From: Prorocentrum cordatum
Taxonomy: Eukaryota; Sar; Dinophyceae; Prorocentrales; Prorocentraceae
Assembly: GCA_963575745.1 (NCBI GenBank)
Contig: CAUYUJ010015291.1
Coordinates: 65,001-129,000 of the forward strand
Reading direction: 5' to 3'
DNA: 64,000 nt
Shown piece by piece: positions 39,340 to 51,050 of the stretch. Each line of letters opens with the position of its first letter. Position 1 is the stretch's first letter. Below the pieces are notes generated by a model, which did not search any database, was not told where the DNA came from, and was given only the letters and a program-made list of their open reading frames with translations. The position numbers and the translations under genes were made by a program.

Positions 39340-40870
39340 CCCCCTCTCTCTGACTTTGCAGATGACTGGTGCAAAAGTGTGCGAAAGACGTGCGGCACTC
39401 GCCGCTCATCGAGGGCACGCTTCATCCCTGGGCCGCGCTTCACTGGCCCGGTGTCGTCACCCAGAGGCCGAGCGGAGCTGGCTGCAGTGAAAAACTCAAT
39501 GAATTCTCCTATGATCGGCGGCGAAGTCCGAGCCCTACCTTCGCCGATCAGCGACTCAGGCAACTCGATGGGCGGCGGGAGTAGGCTTCGGAATCCGCCG
39601 TATACGTGGCGAGTTCCGAACCCTGCCCCCGCCTCCCATCGATTCAGGAGAACCGACGGTTGGTGGGGGTAGGGCTCGGATGCCGCCACCTATCGTAGGA
39701 GCCGGCGGTGTAGCCGAGGGGGGCTGTCTGTGCGCAACCCGCAGCCTTACCCATTCCTCAGACCTCGTCTTGGTCGCGCTCTGAGGCCAGGGTCTGAGCG
39801 CCTCCCAGGAGGCCCCAAAAGGGCGAACGCGAGGCCAGGGTGGGGGTATCGGCAGTCTGTTCTCCTCCGAGGAGCCGGCAGTGGAGGCGAGGGGGGCCCA
39901 GTTCTGGGCGGCGGCGGTGGCGCGGCTCGACCGCCTGGTTGTCTCGCGGCTGCTGAGCTGCGAGGAGGCCAGGCTGCTGCGCCGGCGCTGCCTGCGGAGG
40001 GACCCGCAGGTCTCGGGCCTCTCGGCGCCTGCAGTGGCTTCGCATCGCTCGGGCGTGTGCATTTTGCCTCTCGGCGAGGGCCATCGATCAGAGGAGGACG
40101 AGGTGCAGATACAGCTACCCTTCCATCGTTTTCGCGTTCTTGGGCCTCCTGGGAGGCCCTCGTCGCCACCGCTGGATTCTCCTCGAAACTCTGGTCAGAC
40201 TGCGCCCCGGGAGAGGTCCGGGGAGCGGTATCGGTCTTTTGGCTTCCATGATCGAGGAGCATCCTGGACAATCTTGTGGAAATCATATAGGCGCACGAAG
40301 CTGAAAGAAGTGCACGGGGAGTGGACGTCCGAGCGATGGCAGGCCCGTGGCATCGCTCGGACGTGTGCGTTTCCCTTTCTCGGCGAGGACTGTCGAGCAG
40401 CATCTGGCAACAAAACGCACACGGAAGCAAAACATGTACCGTGAATGGACGTCCGATCGATGGCGAGGGCCGAGGGTGCGGTTACGCCAAGGTGTGGACT
40501 GCGATCTGCGCCGCTGGGGCTCGGGGGGCACCACGTGTTGCCCTCGTCGGGCCTCATCGGGGCGCGGCGGAGAACTCTGTCGAGGTCCTCGCCCGCCTCA
40601 GGGAGAAGGGGCAGGCCCTCTCAGAAGGCTCAGAAGTCCCCCGGCCTTCTGATGAGTTCTCGGAGCTTTCCCCGAAGGCACAGAGAACTTCTCCGAGGGC
40701 GCGAAGGCTTCTGAGAAGCCGCGCCGCCTCCTGGGAGGGCCTTCTCCTTCTCACCTCCCGCCCTCGCTCGCCGCCGAACACCCCTTGCAGACCGCGCCCT
40801 TCGGAGTCGCCGATCGGTGCGGCACGAGAGAGCGGCCCCTCGCTGGCGTGGCCCTCGGCGCGCGGCCTTT
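39340..40870. other. Repeat-derived GC-rich stretch without a recognised gene
   Basis: Contains hairpin repeat relatives (39775-39860; 40120-40215) and three ACGTCCGAGCGATGG / GGACGTCCGATCGATGG-type words around 40320-40460. Long frames on both strands overlap and have no known motif. Confidence 0.4.
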
Positions 40871-40874
40871 GGGC

Positions 40875-40999
40875 CTACTCTGTAAGAACGGTTTTTTGAA
40901 GGCAGATCTGCCTTCAAAAAACCGTTCTTGCAGAGTAGACCAGTCTTTCCTTTTTGAAGGCAGATCTGCCTTCAAAAAACCGTTCTTACAGAGTAGACG
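40875..40999. repeat. Near-perfect palindrome and second palindromic copy
   Basis: 40884-40929 is a perfect 46-bp palindrome centred on the GATC at 40905-40908 (AAGAACGGTTTTTTGAAGGC and its complement). It extends to 64 bp (40875-40938) with one mismatched pair, between CTACTCTGT and GCAGAGTAG. A second palindrome (40951-40978) repeats the centre and its right arm to ACAGAGTAG at 40988-40996. Two inverted-repeat elements in tandem, one with a shortened left arm. Confidence 0.9.
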
Positions 41000-41039
41000 T
41001 GCTATCGTCGTGGCCAACTGTCATGACACAAGACCACTG

Positions 41040-41240
41040 GAGGTAGCGACCAGTCGGCATTCCAAATTAGTCGCGACCGATCGCGACATGCCAAAATCGG
41101 TCGCGACTGGACGAGGCATATCGGTCGCGAGCGATCGGTCGCGCCCGATTTCGAAGCAAATCAGCCGCGACAGATGTCAAGATTTGAAGCACCGTCGGTA
41201 GCGACCGATCTCGTCTGTCGGGGTCAGAAAAATCTTGCAT
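41040..41240. repeat. Short repeats with a TCGGTCGCGAC core
   Basis: At least five degenerate copies of TCGGTCGCGAC or GTAGCGACC, several self-complementary (GTCGCGACCGATCGCGAC). Confidence 0.6.
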
Positions 41241-41464
41241 CCCAGACCTCATGAAACTATTACTGACCCCTCCCTCCCTTCGGTGAAACACCAGCGCAGC
41301 CAGCACCCCGAAGCGTTAGCCTGGCACTTGGCGCCCACTGGTCCCTGGAGCCCTTGGGCCCATTATTCATATTTACCTAACAGCGAAGACTGATTGGTTT
41401 CTAGTGGTGTCAAAAAAAAAGAGCATCATGACTCCTCAGGGGGGTCGGGGCGGGACCGCTGCTA

Positions 41465-41800
41465 GAACTCCATTCCCGGCGTACATTTTGGATGCCCAGA
41501 GCCAACTGTAGGCCACTTCGTGGTCTTCGAGTTCCCAGAACTCCATTCCCGGCGTACATTTTGAATGCCCGGAGCCAACTGTAGGCCACGTCGTGGTCTT
41601 CGAGTTCCCAGAACTCCATTCCCGGGCCACATTTTGGATGCCCGGAGCCAAGTGTAGGCCACTTCGTGGTCTTCGAGTTTCCAGAACTCCATTCCCGGGC
41701 CACATTTTGGGTGCCCGGAGCCAAGTGTAGGCCACTTCGTGGTCTTCGAGTTCCCAGAACTCCACTCACTCCCGGGCCACATTTTGGATGCCCGGAGGCT
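41465..41800 (-). repeat. 73-bp tandem satellite, about 4.5 copies
   Basis: AACTCCATTCCCGG recurs at about 41466, 41539, 41612 and 41685, and with a small insertion at 41758. Each unit contains GTAGGCCACTTCGTGGTCTT. Period 73 shifts the frame each unit, so the open frames are not conserved protein repeats. Confidence 0.9.
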
Positions 41801-42700
41801 GAGGCGCTGAGGCTGAGGCTGACGCTGAGGCAGGCTGAGGCAGACGCTGAAGCCGGCTGATGCTCAGGCAGGCTGAGGCTGAGGCTGAGGCTGAGGCAGG
41901 CTGAGGCAGGCTGAGGCTGAGGCCGAGGCTGAAGGCAGACTGAGGCTGAGGCTGAGGCAGGCTGAGGCTGAGGCTGAAGGCTGAGGCTGAGGCTGATGCA
42001 GGCTGAGGCTGAGGCAGGCTGAGGCCGCGGGAGTATGCGAGAGCGCAGCAGGCTGAGGCTGAGGCAGGCTGAGGCTGAGGCTGAGGCTGCAGGCTGAGGC
42101 AGGCTGAGGCCGCAGGAGTATGCGGGAGCGCAGCAGGCTGAGGCTGAGGCAGGCTGAGGCTGAGGCTGAGGCTGATGCAGGCTGAGGCTGAGGCAGGCTG
42201 AGGCCGCGGGAGTATGCGGGAGCGCAGCAGGCTGAGGCTGAGGCAGCTGAGGCTGAGGCTGATGCAGGCTGGGGCCGAGGCAGGCTGAGGCCGCAGGAGT
42301 ATGCGGGAGCGCAGCAGGCTGAGGCTGAGGCAGGCTGAGGCTGAGGCTGAGGCTGATGCAGGCTGAGGCTGAGGCAGGCTGAGGCCGCAGGAGTATGCGG
42401 GAGCGCAGCAGGCTGAGGCTGAGGCAGGCTGAGGCTGAGGCTGAGGCTGATGCAGGCTGGGGCCGAGGCAGGCTGAGGCCGCAGGAGTATGCGAGAGCGC
42501 AGCAGGCTGAGGCTGAGGCAGGCTGAGGCTGAGGCTGAGGCTGATGCAGGCTGAGGCTGAGGCAGGCTGAGGCTGAGGCCGAGGCTGAAGGCAGACTGAG
42601 GCTGAGGCTGAAGCTGGCTGAGGATGAGGCCGAGGCAGGCTGAGGCTGAAACTGAGGCAGGCTGATGCTGAGGCAGGCCGAGGCTGAGGCTGTGACTGTG
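41795..42700 (-). repeat. GAGGCT array with higher-order units
   Basis: Basic hexamer GAGGCT or GAGGCAGGCT. Blocks of about 115-125 bp, marked by CCGC(A/G)GGAGTATGCG.GAGC, recur about six times between 42020 and 42500. Confidence 0.9.
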
Positions 42701-42854
42701 ACTGCCGTTGCCGCTGCGACTGTCATCGCGAATGCGACTGCGACTGCGAGAACAGCAGAATTCTACAACTGGATTCTGATCTGAATCTTAAGGGGAATGC
42801 TTCCAGATATGTTTCTAGACATCGCTGTTAGGTTGCTTTGCCGGGATAGTTTTA

Positions 42855-42895
42855 TTCTACTAATACTACTACCACCACTATTGCTACTACTACTG

Positions 42896-42943
<48 letters not shown>

Positions 42944-42950
42944 ACTACTA

Positions 42951-43039
<89 letters not shown>

Positions 43040-43075
43040 GCTACGACTACTACTACTACTACTACTACTACTACG

Positions 43076-43150
<75 letters not shown>

Positions 43151-43208
43151 GCTACTACTACTACTGCTACTACTACTGCTACTAGTACTGCTACTGCTAC
43201 GACGACTA

Positions 43209-43272
<64 letters not shown>

Positions 43273-43358
43273 GACTACTACTACTGCTACTATATCTTCT
43301 ACTACCACTGCTATTACCACTGCTACGACCACTGCCACTACTAGCACTACTACCACTA

Positions 43359-43412
<54 letters not shown>

Positions 43413-43448
43413 ACTACGACTACTCTTACTACTACGACTACTACTACG

Positions 43449-43485
<37 letters not shown>

Positions 43486-43725
43486 TCACTACTACTACAA
43501 AACGGCGGCGACTACTGCTACGGCTACTACGGCCGCTACTATGGCTACTACTATTGCAATTTCTATTACATTACTACGCTTTCACTATCACTAATGCTGC
43601 TATTACGACTGCTACCGCGGCGACGACAGCGACGACGACTACTACTGCTACTACAACTACGAAGGCTACAAGTTCTTTAAGTAGCAGTAGTCGTCGTAGT
43701 AGTAGTAGTAGTAGTAGTAGTACGG

Positions 43726-43764
<39 letters not shown>

Positions 43765-43765
43765 T

Positions 43766-43799
<34 letters not shown>

Positions 43800-44459
43800 G
43801 TTACTACTACGACTACGACTACTCCTACTACTACTGCTACTTCTACGACTACTACGGCTATTTCTACAAAGGCGACTACGCCGTCTTGTATTACTACTGC
43901 TAATAATGCGGGTACTAGTACTAAAACTAAGATTAATGCGATTACTACTCGTGGTATTACGGCGACTACTTTTTCTACTACTACGACGACGACTACTACT
44001 ACTACTACGATGTCGACTACTACGACCTACTACTACGCAAATATTACTAGGACGGCTACGACGGCAAGTACTACCCCGAGTACTACAACTACGGCTACTG
44101 CTACTCATACGATGACTACGACCACTACTACTACTACTTCTGCTAGTTACTGCTACTAGTTGCTACTACTGCTGCTACCACTACCGCTACTACAACATCA
44201 ACTATTCCTACTACCATCGCGACTACGACTGGCACGACTGGTACGACTACGGTTCCCAGTATTTTTTCTACAGCGACTACGACCCGTACACTGTCTACTA
44301 CTACTTCGACGACTGCTACTATTAGTGCGACTGCTTCTACTACTACGACTACTACCACTAGTACTACTAAGTTGAAGTCGTAGCCCTGCTGCCACTACTC
44401 CTCGTACTACTATTACTGCTTCTACCGCTACGACGGCTACTACTACTACGGCGACGACG

Positions 44460-44508
<49 letters not shown>

Positions 44509-44621
44509 TTACTACTACTACTACTACTACTACTACTACGACTACTGCTACGATTACTACTGCTACTACTACTGCTACTACTATTCTTAATACGACGACG
44601 ACTACTACTACTAAAACGACG

Positions 44622-44671
<50 letters not shown>

Positions 44672-44953
44672 CACGACTACTATTGCTACTGCTGCCATTG
44701 CGACTGGCAGTTCCTCTACTCACTATTAGTTACCGTATCCTTATTTGTCGTGCTGCAACGACGACGACTACTACGTCGATTGCTTCTGCTAATGCTACTA
44801 CGACTTGTACTGCTGCTGCTACTACTGCTACGCAGTACTAGCACTACGACTTCTACCCCTACCACTACTATCACTACGAGTGCTACTGGAACTATTCTCA
44901 CTACTACTACGACTACTCCTACTACTACTACTACTACTACTGCTACGACTACG

Positions 44954-44988
<35 letters not shown>

Positions 44989-45025
44989 GACTACTACGAC
45001 TACTACTACTACTACTACTTGTACG

Positions 45026-45083
<58 letters not shown>

Positions 45084-45687
45084 TTACTACTACGACTACT
45101 ACGACTACTACGACGGCGGCGACGGCGACGACGACTATTGCTACTACTACGGCTGCTACTACGGCTACTTTTATGTTTACTGCCATGCCGCTTGCGACTG
45201 TTAAGGGTAGTAGTACCAATATTAGTTCCGTTGTTCTTATTACTACGACTTCGACGACTACTACTACTACTATTATCACTGCGTCGACTGCTTCTACGAC
45301 TACGGCTGCTACTGTTACTACTTCTACCACAACTACAGCGACTACCACTACTGTTACTCTTGGTGCTAGTTTTACTATTAACCATTACTATGGCTACGAC
45401 TACTTCGACCAGTACTACCAGTACTACAACTTCTACGACTACTATTGTTACTATTTGTTATTATTTCTACGACTGCTTCGACTATTTCTACGACTACTAC
45501 GACTACGTCTTGCGACTTCTACGGCTACTTCTTCAGCTTCTATTCCTATCATTTTGTACTACTATTACTACTACGACTCCGAGTATCATTATCATCACGA
45601 TTTCGAATACTACGGCGATGGCTATTACTTCGATTACTATTGCGACGACTACTACTAAAACTACCACTACTACTATTACTACTACTA

Positions 45688-45724
<37 letters not shown>

Positions 45725-45740
45725 GACTACTATTTCTTCA

Positions 45741-45792
<52 letters not shown>

Positions 45793-45831
45793 TTTCTGCT
45801 ACTACTACTACCACTGCTACTACCAGTACGG

Positions 45832-45865
<34 letters not shown>

Positions 45866-45945
45866 TACTACCACGGCTACTACTGTTAGTCATTTATTTA
45901 CTACTACTACTACTGCTACTACTACTAGTACTACTACTACTACGG

Positions 45946-45976
<31 letters not shown>

Positions 45977-45983
45977 CGCGACC

Positions 45984-46036
<53 letters not shown>

Positions 46037-46135
46037 TTCTACTACTACCAGTATTACTGCTACTTTCTACAAATGCGATTATGACTACGACGAAGACGAT
46101 GACTTCTACTACAACTGCTGCTGCTACTACTATTG

Positions 46136-46171
<36 letters not shown>

Positions 46172-46215
46172 ATACTAATACGACTACTACTGCTACTACT
46201 ACTACTACTACAACG

Positions 46216-46280
<65 letters not shown>

Positions 46281-46281
46281 G

Positions 46282-46318
<37 letters not shown>

Positions 46319-46347
46319 GGGTACTACTACTACTACTACTACTACTT

Positions 46348-46381
<34 letters not shown>

Positions 46382-46560
46382 GACTACGATTACTACTACT
46401 ACTGCTGCTACTACTACTACTACTACTACTACTACCACGACTACTGCTGCTACGACTACTGCTACTTCTTCTTCTACTACTACGACTGCTACCACTACTA
46501 CTACGGGTGCTACGACTAATTTTACTACTGCTGCTATCCTTAGTACTTCTATTTCCAGTT
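42855..46560. repeat. About 3.7-kb CTA trinucleotide array
   Basis: Degenerate ACT/CTA triplets with frequent ACG, GCT and TTCT variants. It holds two less regular islands, 43560-44160 and 44150-44460 / 45090-45640. All frames are free of stops for long distances in at least one phase, producing poly-Tyr, Leu, Thr, Val and Ser frames that are not genes. Confidence 0.95.
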
Positions 46561-46726
46561 ATACTTATATTTCGATGTATACATGTACGTCTAAGTTTCT
46601 TCTTGTTTTGGCCACGACTGCTGCTATCCTTAGTTATAGTACGACTGCTGGTACTATCCTACCGCTACGACTACTACGACTCGGAGCTCCTACCGCTAAC
46701 TCGCGGACGCCGAATTACTTATTCTC

Positions 46727-46890
46727 GGCGTTCCCAGTGCTAGGATAACCCTCCGCGCACGGCGGGGGCGATACTTCGGGGTGGACCAACCCCTAGGACA
46801 GCCGACGAACATCAATTCTATCATTTTGAGATTTTAATATGAATCGTATTGGACAGGGGCGGTGAGGAGAAAGAGACGAGGAGGAGGAAT
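46727..46890 (+). repeat. GATAAC-type dispersed element, copy 2
   Basis: GTGCTAGGATAACCCTCCGC, GGGGTGGACCAACCCCTAGG, AGCCGACGAACATCAATT and GGTGAGGAGAAAGAGACG follow the order of 32105-32300. It sits just after the CTA array, as copy 1 sits just before the ATTACT array. Confidence 0.55.
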
Positions 46891-47310
46891 GAGGGGCGGT
46901 GAGGAAGAAAGATAATAATAGGAGAAGGAGGAGGAAGAGGAGTTGGAGAAGGAGGAGGAGGAGGAGGAGGCGGATGAGGAAGAGGCGGAGGAGGAGGAGG
47001 CGGAGGAGGCGGAGGCGGAGGAAGAGGAGGAGGAGAAGGAGGAGAAGGAGGAGGAGGAGAAGGAGGAGGAGGAGGGGGAGGGGGAGGGAGAGGGGGAGGA
47101 GGAGGAGGAGGAGGAGGAGGAGGAGAAGGAGGAGGAGGAGCAGGAGGAGGAGGAGGAGCAGGAGGAGGAGGACGAGGAGGAGGAGGAGGAAGGAGAGAGG
47201 GCCCCATGAATTGCGGTTGAAGGTGGAGGCAACAATAATTGTCCAAGGAAGGAAAGGAGCAGCCTTCGCGGAGGAGGAGGAGGAGCAGGAGGAGGAGGAC
47301 GAGGTGTTGA
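46890..47310. repeat. GGA microsatellite
   Basis: GGA with GAGGCG and GAAGGA variants (46890-47200), a short non-repetitive spacer, and GGA again at 47270-47310. Confidence 0.9.
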
Positions 47311-47426
47311 ACCCGCAGGTCGAGATGCTGCACCTGTGCTACAGCAGGTCTGCCGCCGACTCCGCGTATGCGAGGTGCCTGCGGGAGCTCCTCGACCTGG
47401 AGCTCGTGCCGGGGCCGTCGCAGTGA
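47300..47426 (+). CDS. Possible short exon after a GGA run, unrecognised
   Basis: The Glu-rich frame encoded by the GGA run continues DEVLNPQVEMLHLCYSRSAA and CLRELLDLELVPGPSQ to a TGA. The peptide is amphipathic and compositionally normal, unlike the surrounding frames. No family is recognised. It may be a chance end to a triplet frame. Confidence 0.2.
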
Positions 47427-47429
47427 CGC

Positions 47430-49220
47430 TGGCGTGCGTCGGCAGAGCTGCCCTGCGCAGCTGTCCCATTGCAGTCGCTACTGTGCTTCGCTGGGCGGGG
47501 TGGCAAGTTGCGAGGTTCGAGGTTATCGGGCGTTTTCGTCGTTTCTCGATGGTGTTCCAGCCTCGGGATGCGTACCGAGAGCGTTCGGGGGGGGCCGGGA
47601 TTGTTCCGAACGTCCGCCAGAAGTGCGTCGGAGGGTCGCCCTTTGAAGCTCACAGGAGGACCAGTTGAGACGACAGCAGTTGGTCTTCGGGGGGCCCCCC
47701 TCGTCGCCACGGCTGGACGCAGCTCGGCAAGCGGGTGCGTTTGGGGGCCGACTTTGAATTGTCGTTGGTTCAACTCGCCCTCTTCCGAGACGCAAGCACA
47801 CTCAGCAGCAGGGTGCGTGTGCTCGGCGCGGTGCCCTCGGTTGGCAATCTTCCTTTCTGCATTTGTCGCCGCGCCGTTGGTTCCAACACGCGGCCTTCCG
47901 TCTTTGAGAGGGCGCCTCGGCTACCAGGGCCAATGCCACTCGTGCGCGGTGGGCTCGCCGTGGGGTTTGCCGCGGCGCCGGCGATGTCTGCTCGCGCTCT
48001 TCGTCGGGGGCTGCACGGTGGCCTGCGCCGGCGCACCGCGTGCCCACTTGGACGATGCAGCCCCGTGACGCCCAGGTGCCGCCCCTTCGCTCCGACGGCG
48101 CGCAGCTCCGACGGCGCGCAGCTGCATCCTGAGATCAGCGGGCGTCCGCCAGCGCCCTCCGCAGCCTGCGATGGCGTTCGGCGTGCCTAGTGTGCGTCAG
48201 GCAGCCCTGCGACGCCCAGGTGGGCGGGCCGCGGTCGCCCCTTTCGCCGACCCCTGGGCGGGCGGCCTTCGGCGCGCCCCCCGCGTGCCGCCCCCGCGTC
48301 AGGCTCCGTCACAGAGTCGCTCGAGAGGCTTGCGCCATGCCGCCGGTCCCCGAGGCAACAGGGTCGTGGCGATACGCAGAATGCCGCAGGGAGAGCGACG
48401 GATGCCCCAGGGAGTGCCGAGGCAGCGGTGGGGAGGGGAGGAGCTTCGAAGGGGGCACGGAGTGAGGAGGAGGAGGAGGAGGAGGAGGAGGAGGAGGAGT
48501 CTTCACGTGATCTTCGCCGGAGTGAACTTTGGTGCTGGCCCAAAGATGGGCAGGTCGTTTTTCTCTTTGGGATCGAGCTCGACCTCGCGTCGGCGGACGC
48601 AGCGTGGGGTTGCGCTCGCATCTGAAGACGCCAGGGTTGGGCCCCCCTTCGCAATCCTCCGCAACGCATACGCGGCGCACTGTGAGAGTGCGTTGGCTTC
48701 CCGAGGTTGGGGGGGGGCTGGTCGACTGGGCGGCGCGGTTTCTGTCCCAGGACTCTCTAGAATCCCAGCCCGAATCCCAAGTTGCCCGGCTCGAATAAGA
48801 TGTAGAGTAGGTATGCTGAACATGTTTGAACAGCCTTGGGTAACTTTGAATAAGAGCCCTAACCACTCGAATTGGTAACAATTATTCGCGTCTGTGGGGT
48901 CCCGCGGGGGGCCTGGTTCTGGCCACGACACTGGACCTGGTCAGACATCATCGCGATGCGGACAGTGCCAGACCTCATCGTGGTGGCCCTCGGCAGCGCC
49001 TGCTTTCGCAGCGCCTTCGGTGTTCCATTCGGGGCGCCCGCATCGAAGTGCTGAAATTTCGCCGTTGCCCGGTGGCGCTGAGGACCCTTCGAGGCGCGCC
49101 CCGCCGATCGTTGATTTGGTGCGACAGCAGCGGCTTGCGCGGTTGCACTGGGCCCCACGGGGCACGCCTGAAGCCGCGCACCCAGGTCACCCTAGTCTGA
49201 GGTCGCGTCTTACGTACAGC
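47430..49220. other. GC-rich, non-array DNA without a recognised gene
   Basis: Overlapping frames on both strands have Arg/Pro/Ala-rich, motif-free translations. A GGA run lies at 48463-48500. GGTTCTGGCC words (48917) resemble the short dispersed repeat at 5250 and 49580. Confidence 0.4.
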
Positions 49221-49225
49221 CACAG

Positions 49226-49271
49226 TAGGAGGAGGAGGAGGAGGAGGAGGAGGAGGAGGAGGAGGAGGAGG

Positions 49272-49337
<66 letters not shown>
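49226..49337. repeat. GGA and GGAGCA array
   Basis: GGA triplets followed by about 11 GGAGCA hexamers. Confidence 0.9.
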
Positions 49338-49339
49338 TG

Positions 49340-49889
49340 GAACCCCAGCGCGTTGCCAGCGCTGTCGTCAGGAAGCTCGCTCCGTGCGCTCGCGCACGGC
49401 GCACGGCACGCGTGCCCGCCCGTCCCCGTCAGTCCTCTGCCGAGGCGAGCTGCTCCCGCTCCGCGCGCAGCAAGGCAGCGCGCACAAGCGGCGCGCCCTC
49501 GGCCGGGAAGCTCGCTCCGTGCGTGCCCGCTCGCTCCTGGGAGGCCACCAGCGATTGGAGCCGCCTGGGGGTCCGAGGTGACCCAGCACTGGTTCTGGCC
49601 AGCAGCAGGGGCGGGCAGGTTCGAGGCTATGGTTGGTTCCAGAAGGTTTTTTACATAGACCGTCCCCGGGGGCTGTTTTCGGGCTGCAGGGCCGTGCCAG
49701 AAACTGATCTGGGGTGAGACGCTGCAGCAGATGGACCCCGGAATGGATCCGGGGACCGATTTTAAACGGATTTGGTTTCATCCCCCCTCCTAGCAGGTTT
49801 TCGTGGGGCCCAACAAGTTCGCACCCCCCGGCCGCCTCAAGGCGTCGCGAAATTCTTTAGGCGAAGGGCCCATATGGCCTGAGTATCGC
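49340..49889. other. Non-array stretch without a recognised gene
   Basis: Contains CCCAGCACTGGTTCTGGCCA (about 49580), inverted relative to 5250. Frames are motif-free. Confidence 0.35.
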
Positions 49890-50170
49890 AAGTCAGGCGG
49901 GGCGAAGGAGGGGGAGCTCCCTATTGTGCCACGAGGCGTGTGTGCCGAAATGAGCGGGGGACGCATGCGGGCGCTGCCACTTGGGCGTTCGGTGGAGCTC
50001 CGGGCGCTGCCACTGAGGCTTCTGGTGGAGCTCCTCACGGGGCAATGAAACGTGCGAAGTGTGTGCCGAGATGGGCGGGGAGACGCATGCGGGCGCTGCC
50101 ACTAATTAGGGCCTTGGGTGGAGCTCCAGATGGGGCTGATAAGCGTGTGAGGGGTGTGCCGAAGCAGAGA
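49890..50170 (+). repeat. Monomers related to the LINE-B 5' repeats (inverted)
   Basis: Reading the minus strand, GCTTCGGCACACCCCTCACA, CGCTTATCAGCCCCATCTGG and GAGCTCCACC follow the monomer order of 29460-30062. About three degenerate copies. Here they are not followed by a LINE ORF1. Confidence 0.65.
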
Positions 50171-50194
50171 AATGCGAGGGGCGGAACCAGGAAT

Positions 50195-50940
50195 CGGAGG
50201 AGGAAGGAGGGAAGGAAGAGAATGAGGAGGAGGAGGAGGAGGAGGAATAGGAGGAGGAGGAGAAGGAGGAGGAGGAGCACCAGTGTAAACCCAAGAGCCA
50301 TCAACGATGTTGGAATACACCCTCCCTCCAAGCTCCTTCGGCAAAGGCCCCTACAATGGTTCATTTCCATTGAGGCATCTGTTTCGTTGGAAGACAACCG
50401 TTTGAAGTCCCAGAAGCACGCCAAGGCATTATTCTCGGGATTTCAACGCCACGGATCAACTAGACTGTTGCGTTTTGACGATCCAGGAACGTACCAAAAC
50501 GCCATTCTTTGAATCTCAACTGCGAATCACCGTAGCTGTCGCACCCGCAAAATCAATTATCCTCCCCATACACAAATTTTGGTACGTTGATCGTGGGAAC
50601 CCGTGAAAGTCATGCAGCGTTGTAAAATTGATGCTTGCGGCGCTAAGGCGAGAATCACATGTTGAAAAGGAGCCGCCTTCAATCCCTGAAACTCTTTTAT
50701 GCTTGCAACGAATGCGCGCGGCGCTAGGGCGAAAACCACAATTTGAGACGAAACCACCTCAGTCCGCGCTCTTGCAGTTTGTTTAAACGAGTGTGCGCGG
50801 CGCTAAGGCGAGATCCACATGTTGTAAACGGGGTATCCTCAATCCGCGAAGCTCTTGCAGCTTCCAATTAAAACGAATGTGCGCGGCGCGAAGGCGAGAG
50901 CCACATTTAAAAAATCACCCGCCCTCCATGTGTGAAGCTG
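50195..50940 (-). mobile_element. Dispersed 5' module, second copy, with GGA run
   Basis: Minus-strand order: four about 80-bp units with GCGCGGCGCTAAGGCGAGA (at 50880, 50797, 50718 and 50638), the GGATCGTCAAAACGCAACAG block, the block ending TTGGGTTTACACTGG, then TCC (GGA on plus, 50195-50278). All blocks match 9285-9750 upstream of LINE-C. After the TCC run come 49890-50170 monomers instead of ORF1. Confidence 0.7.
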
Positions 50941-51050
50941 TTGTCTATCTTTAAGCTTCAGAGTCATGGGTGGTGAGGAAGTCTCAGGCGAAACGCCCCG
51001 CCCGCCTTGAAAACTGGCTTCCGGGTGCGACAGGGAAAAGTTTTTACGTA

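Noticed and set aside
42797-46743. Many frames of 100-455 codons (poly-Thr, Tyr, Leu, Val)
   Set aside because: All derive from the CTA array and its complement.
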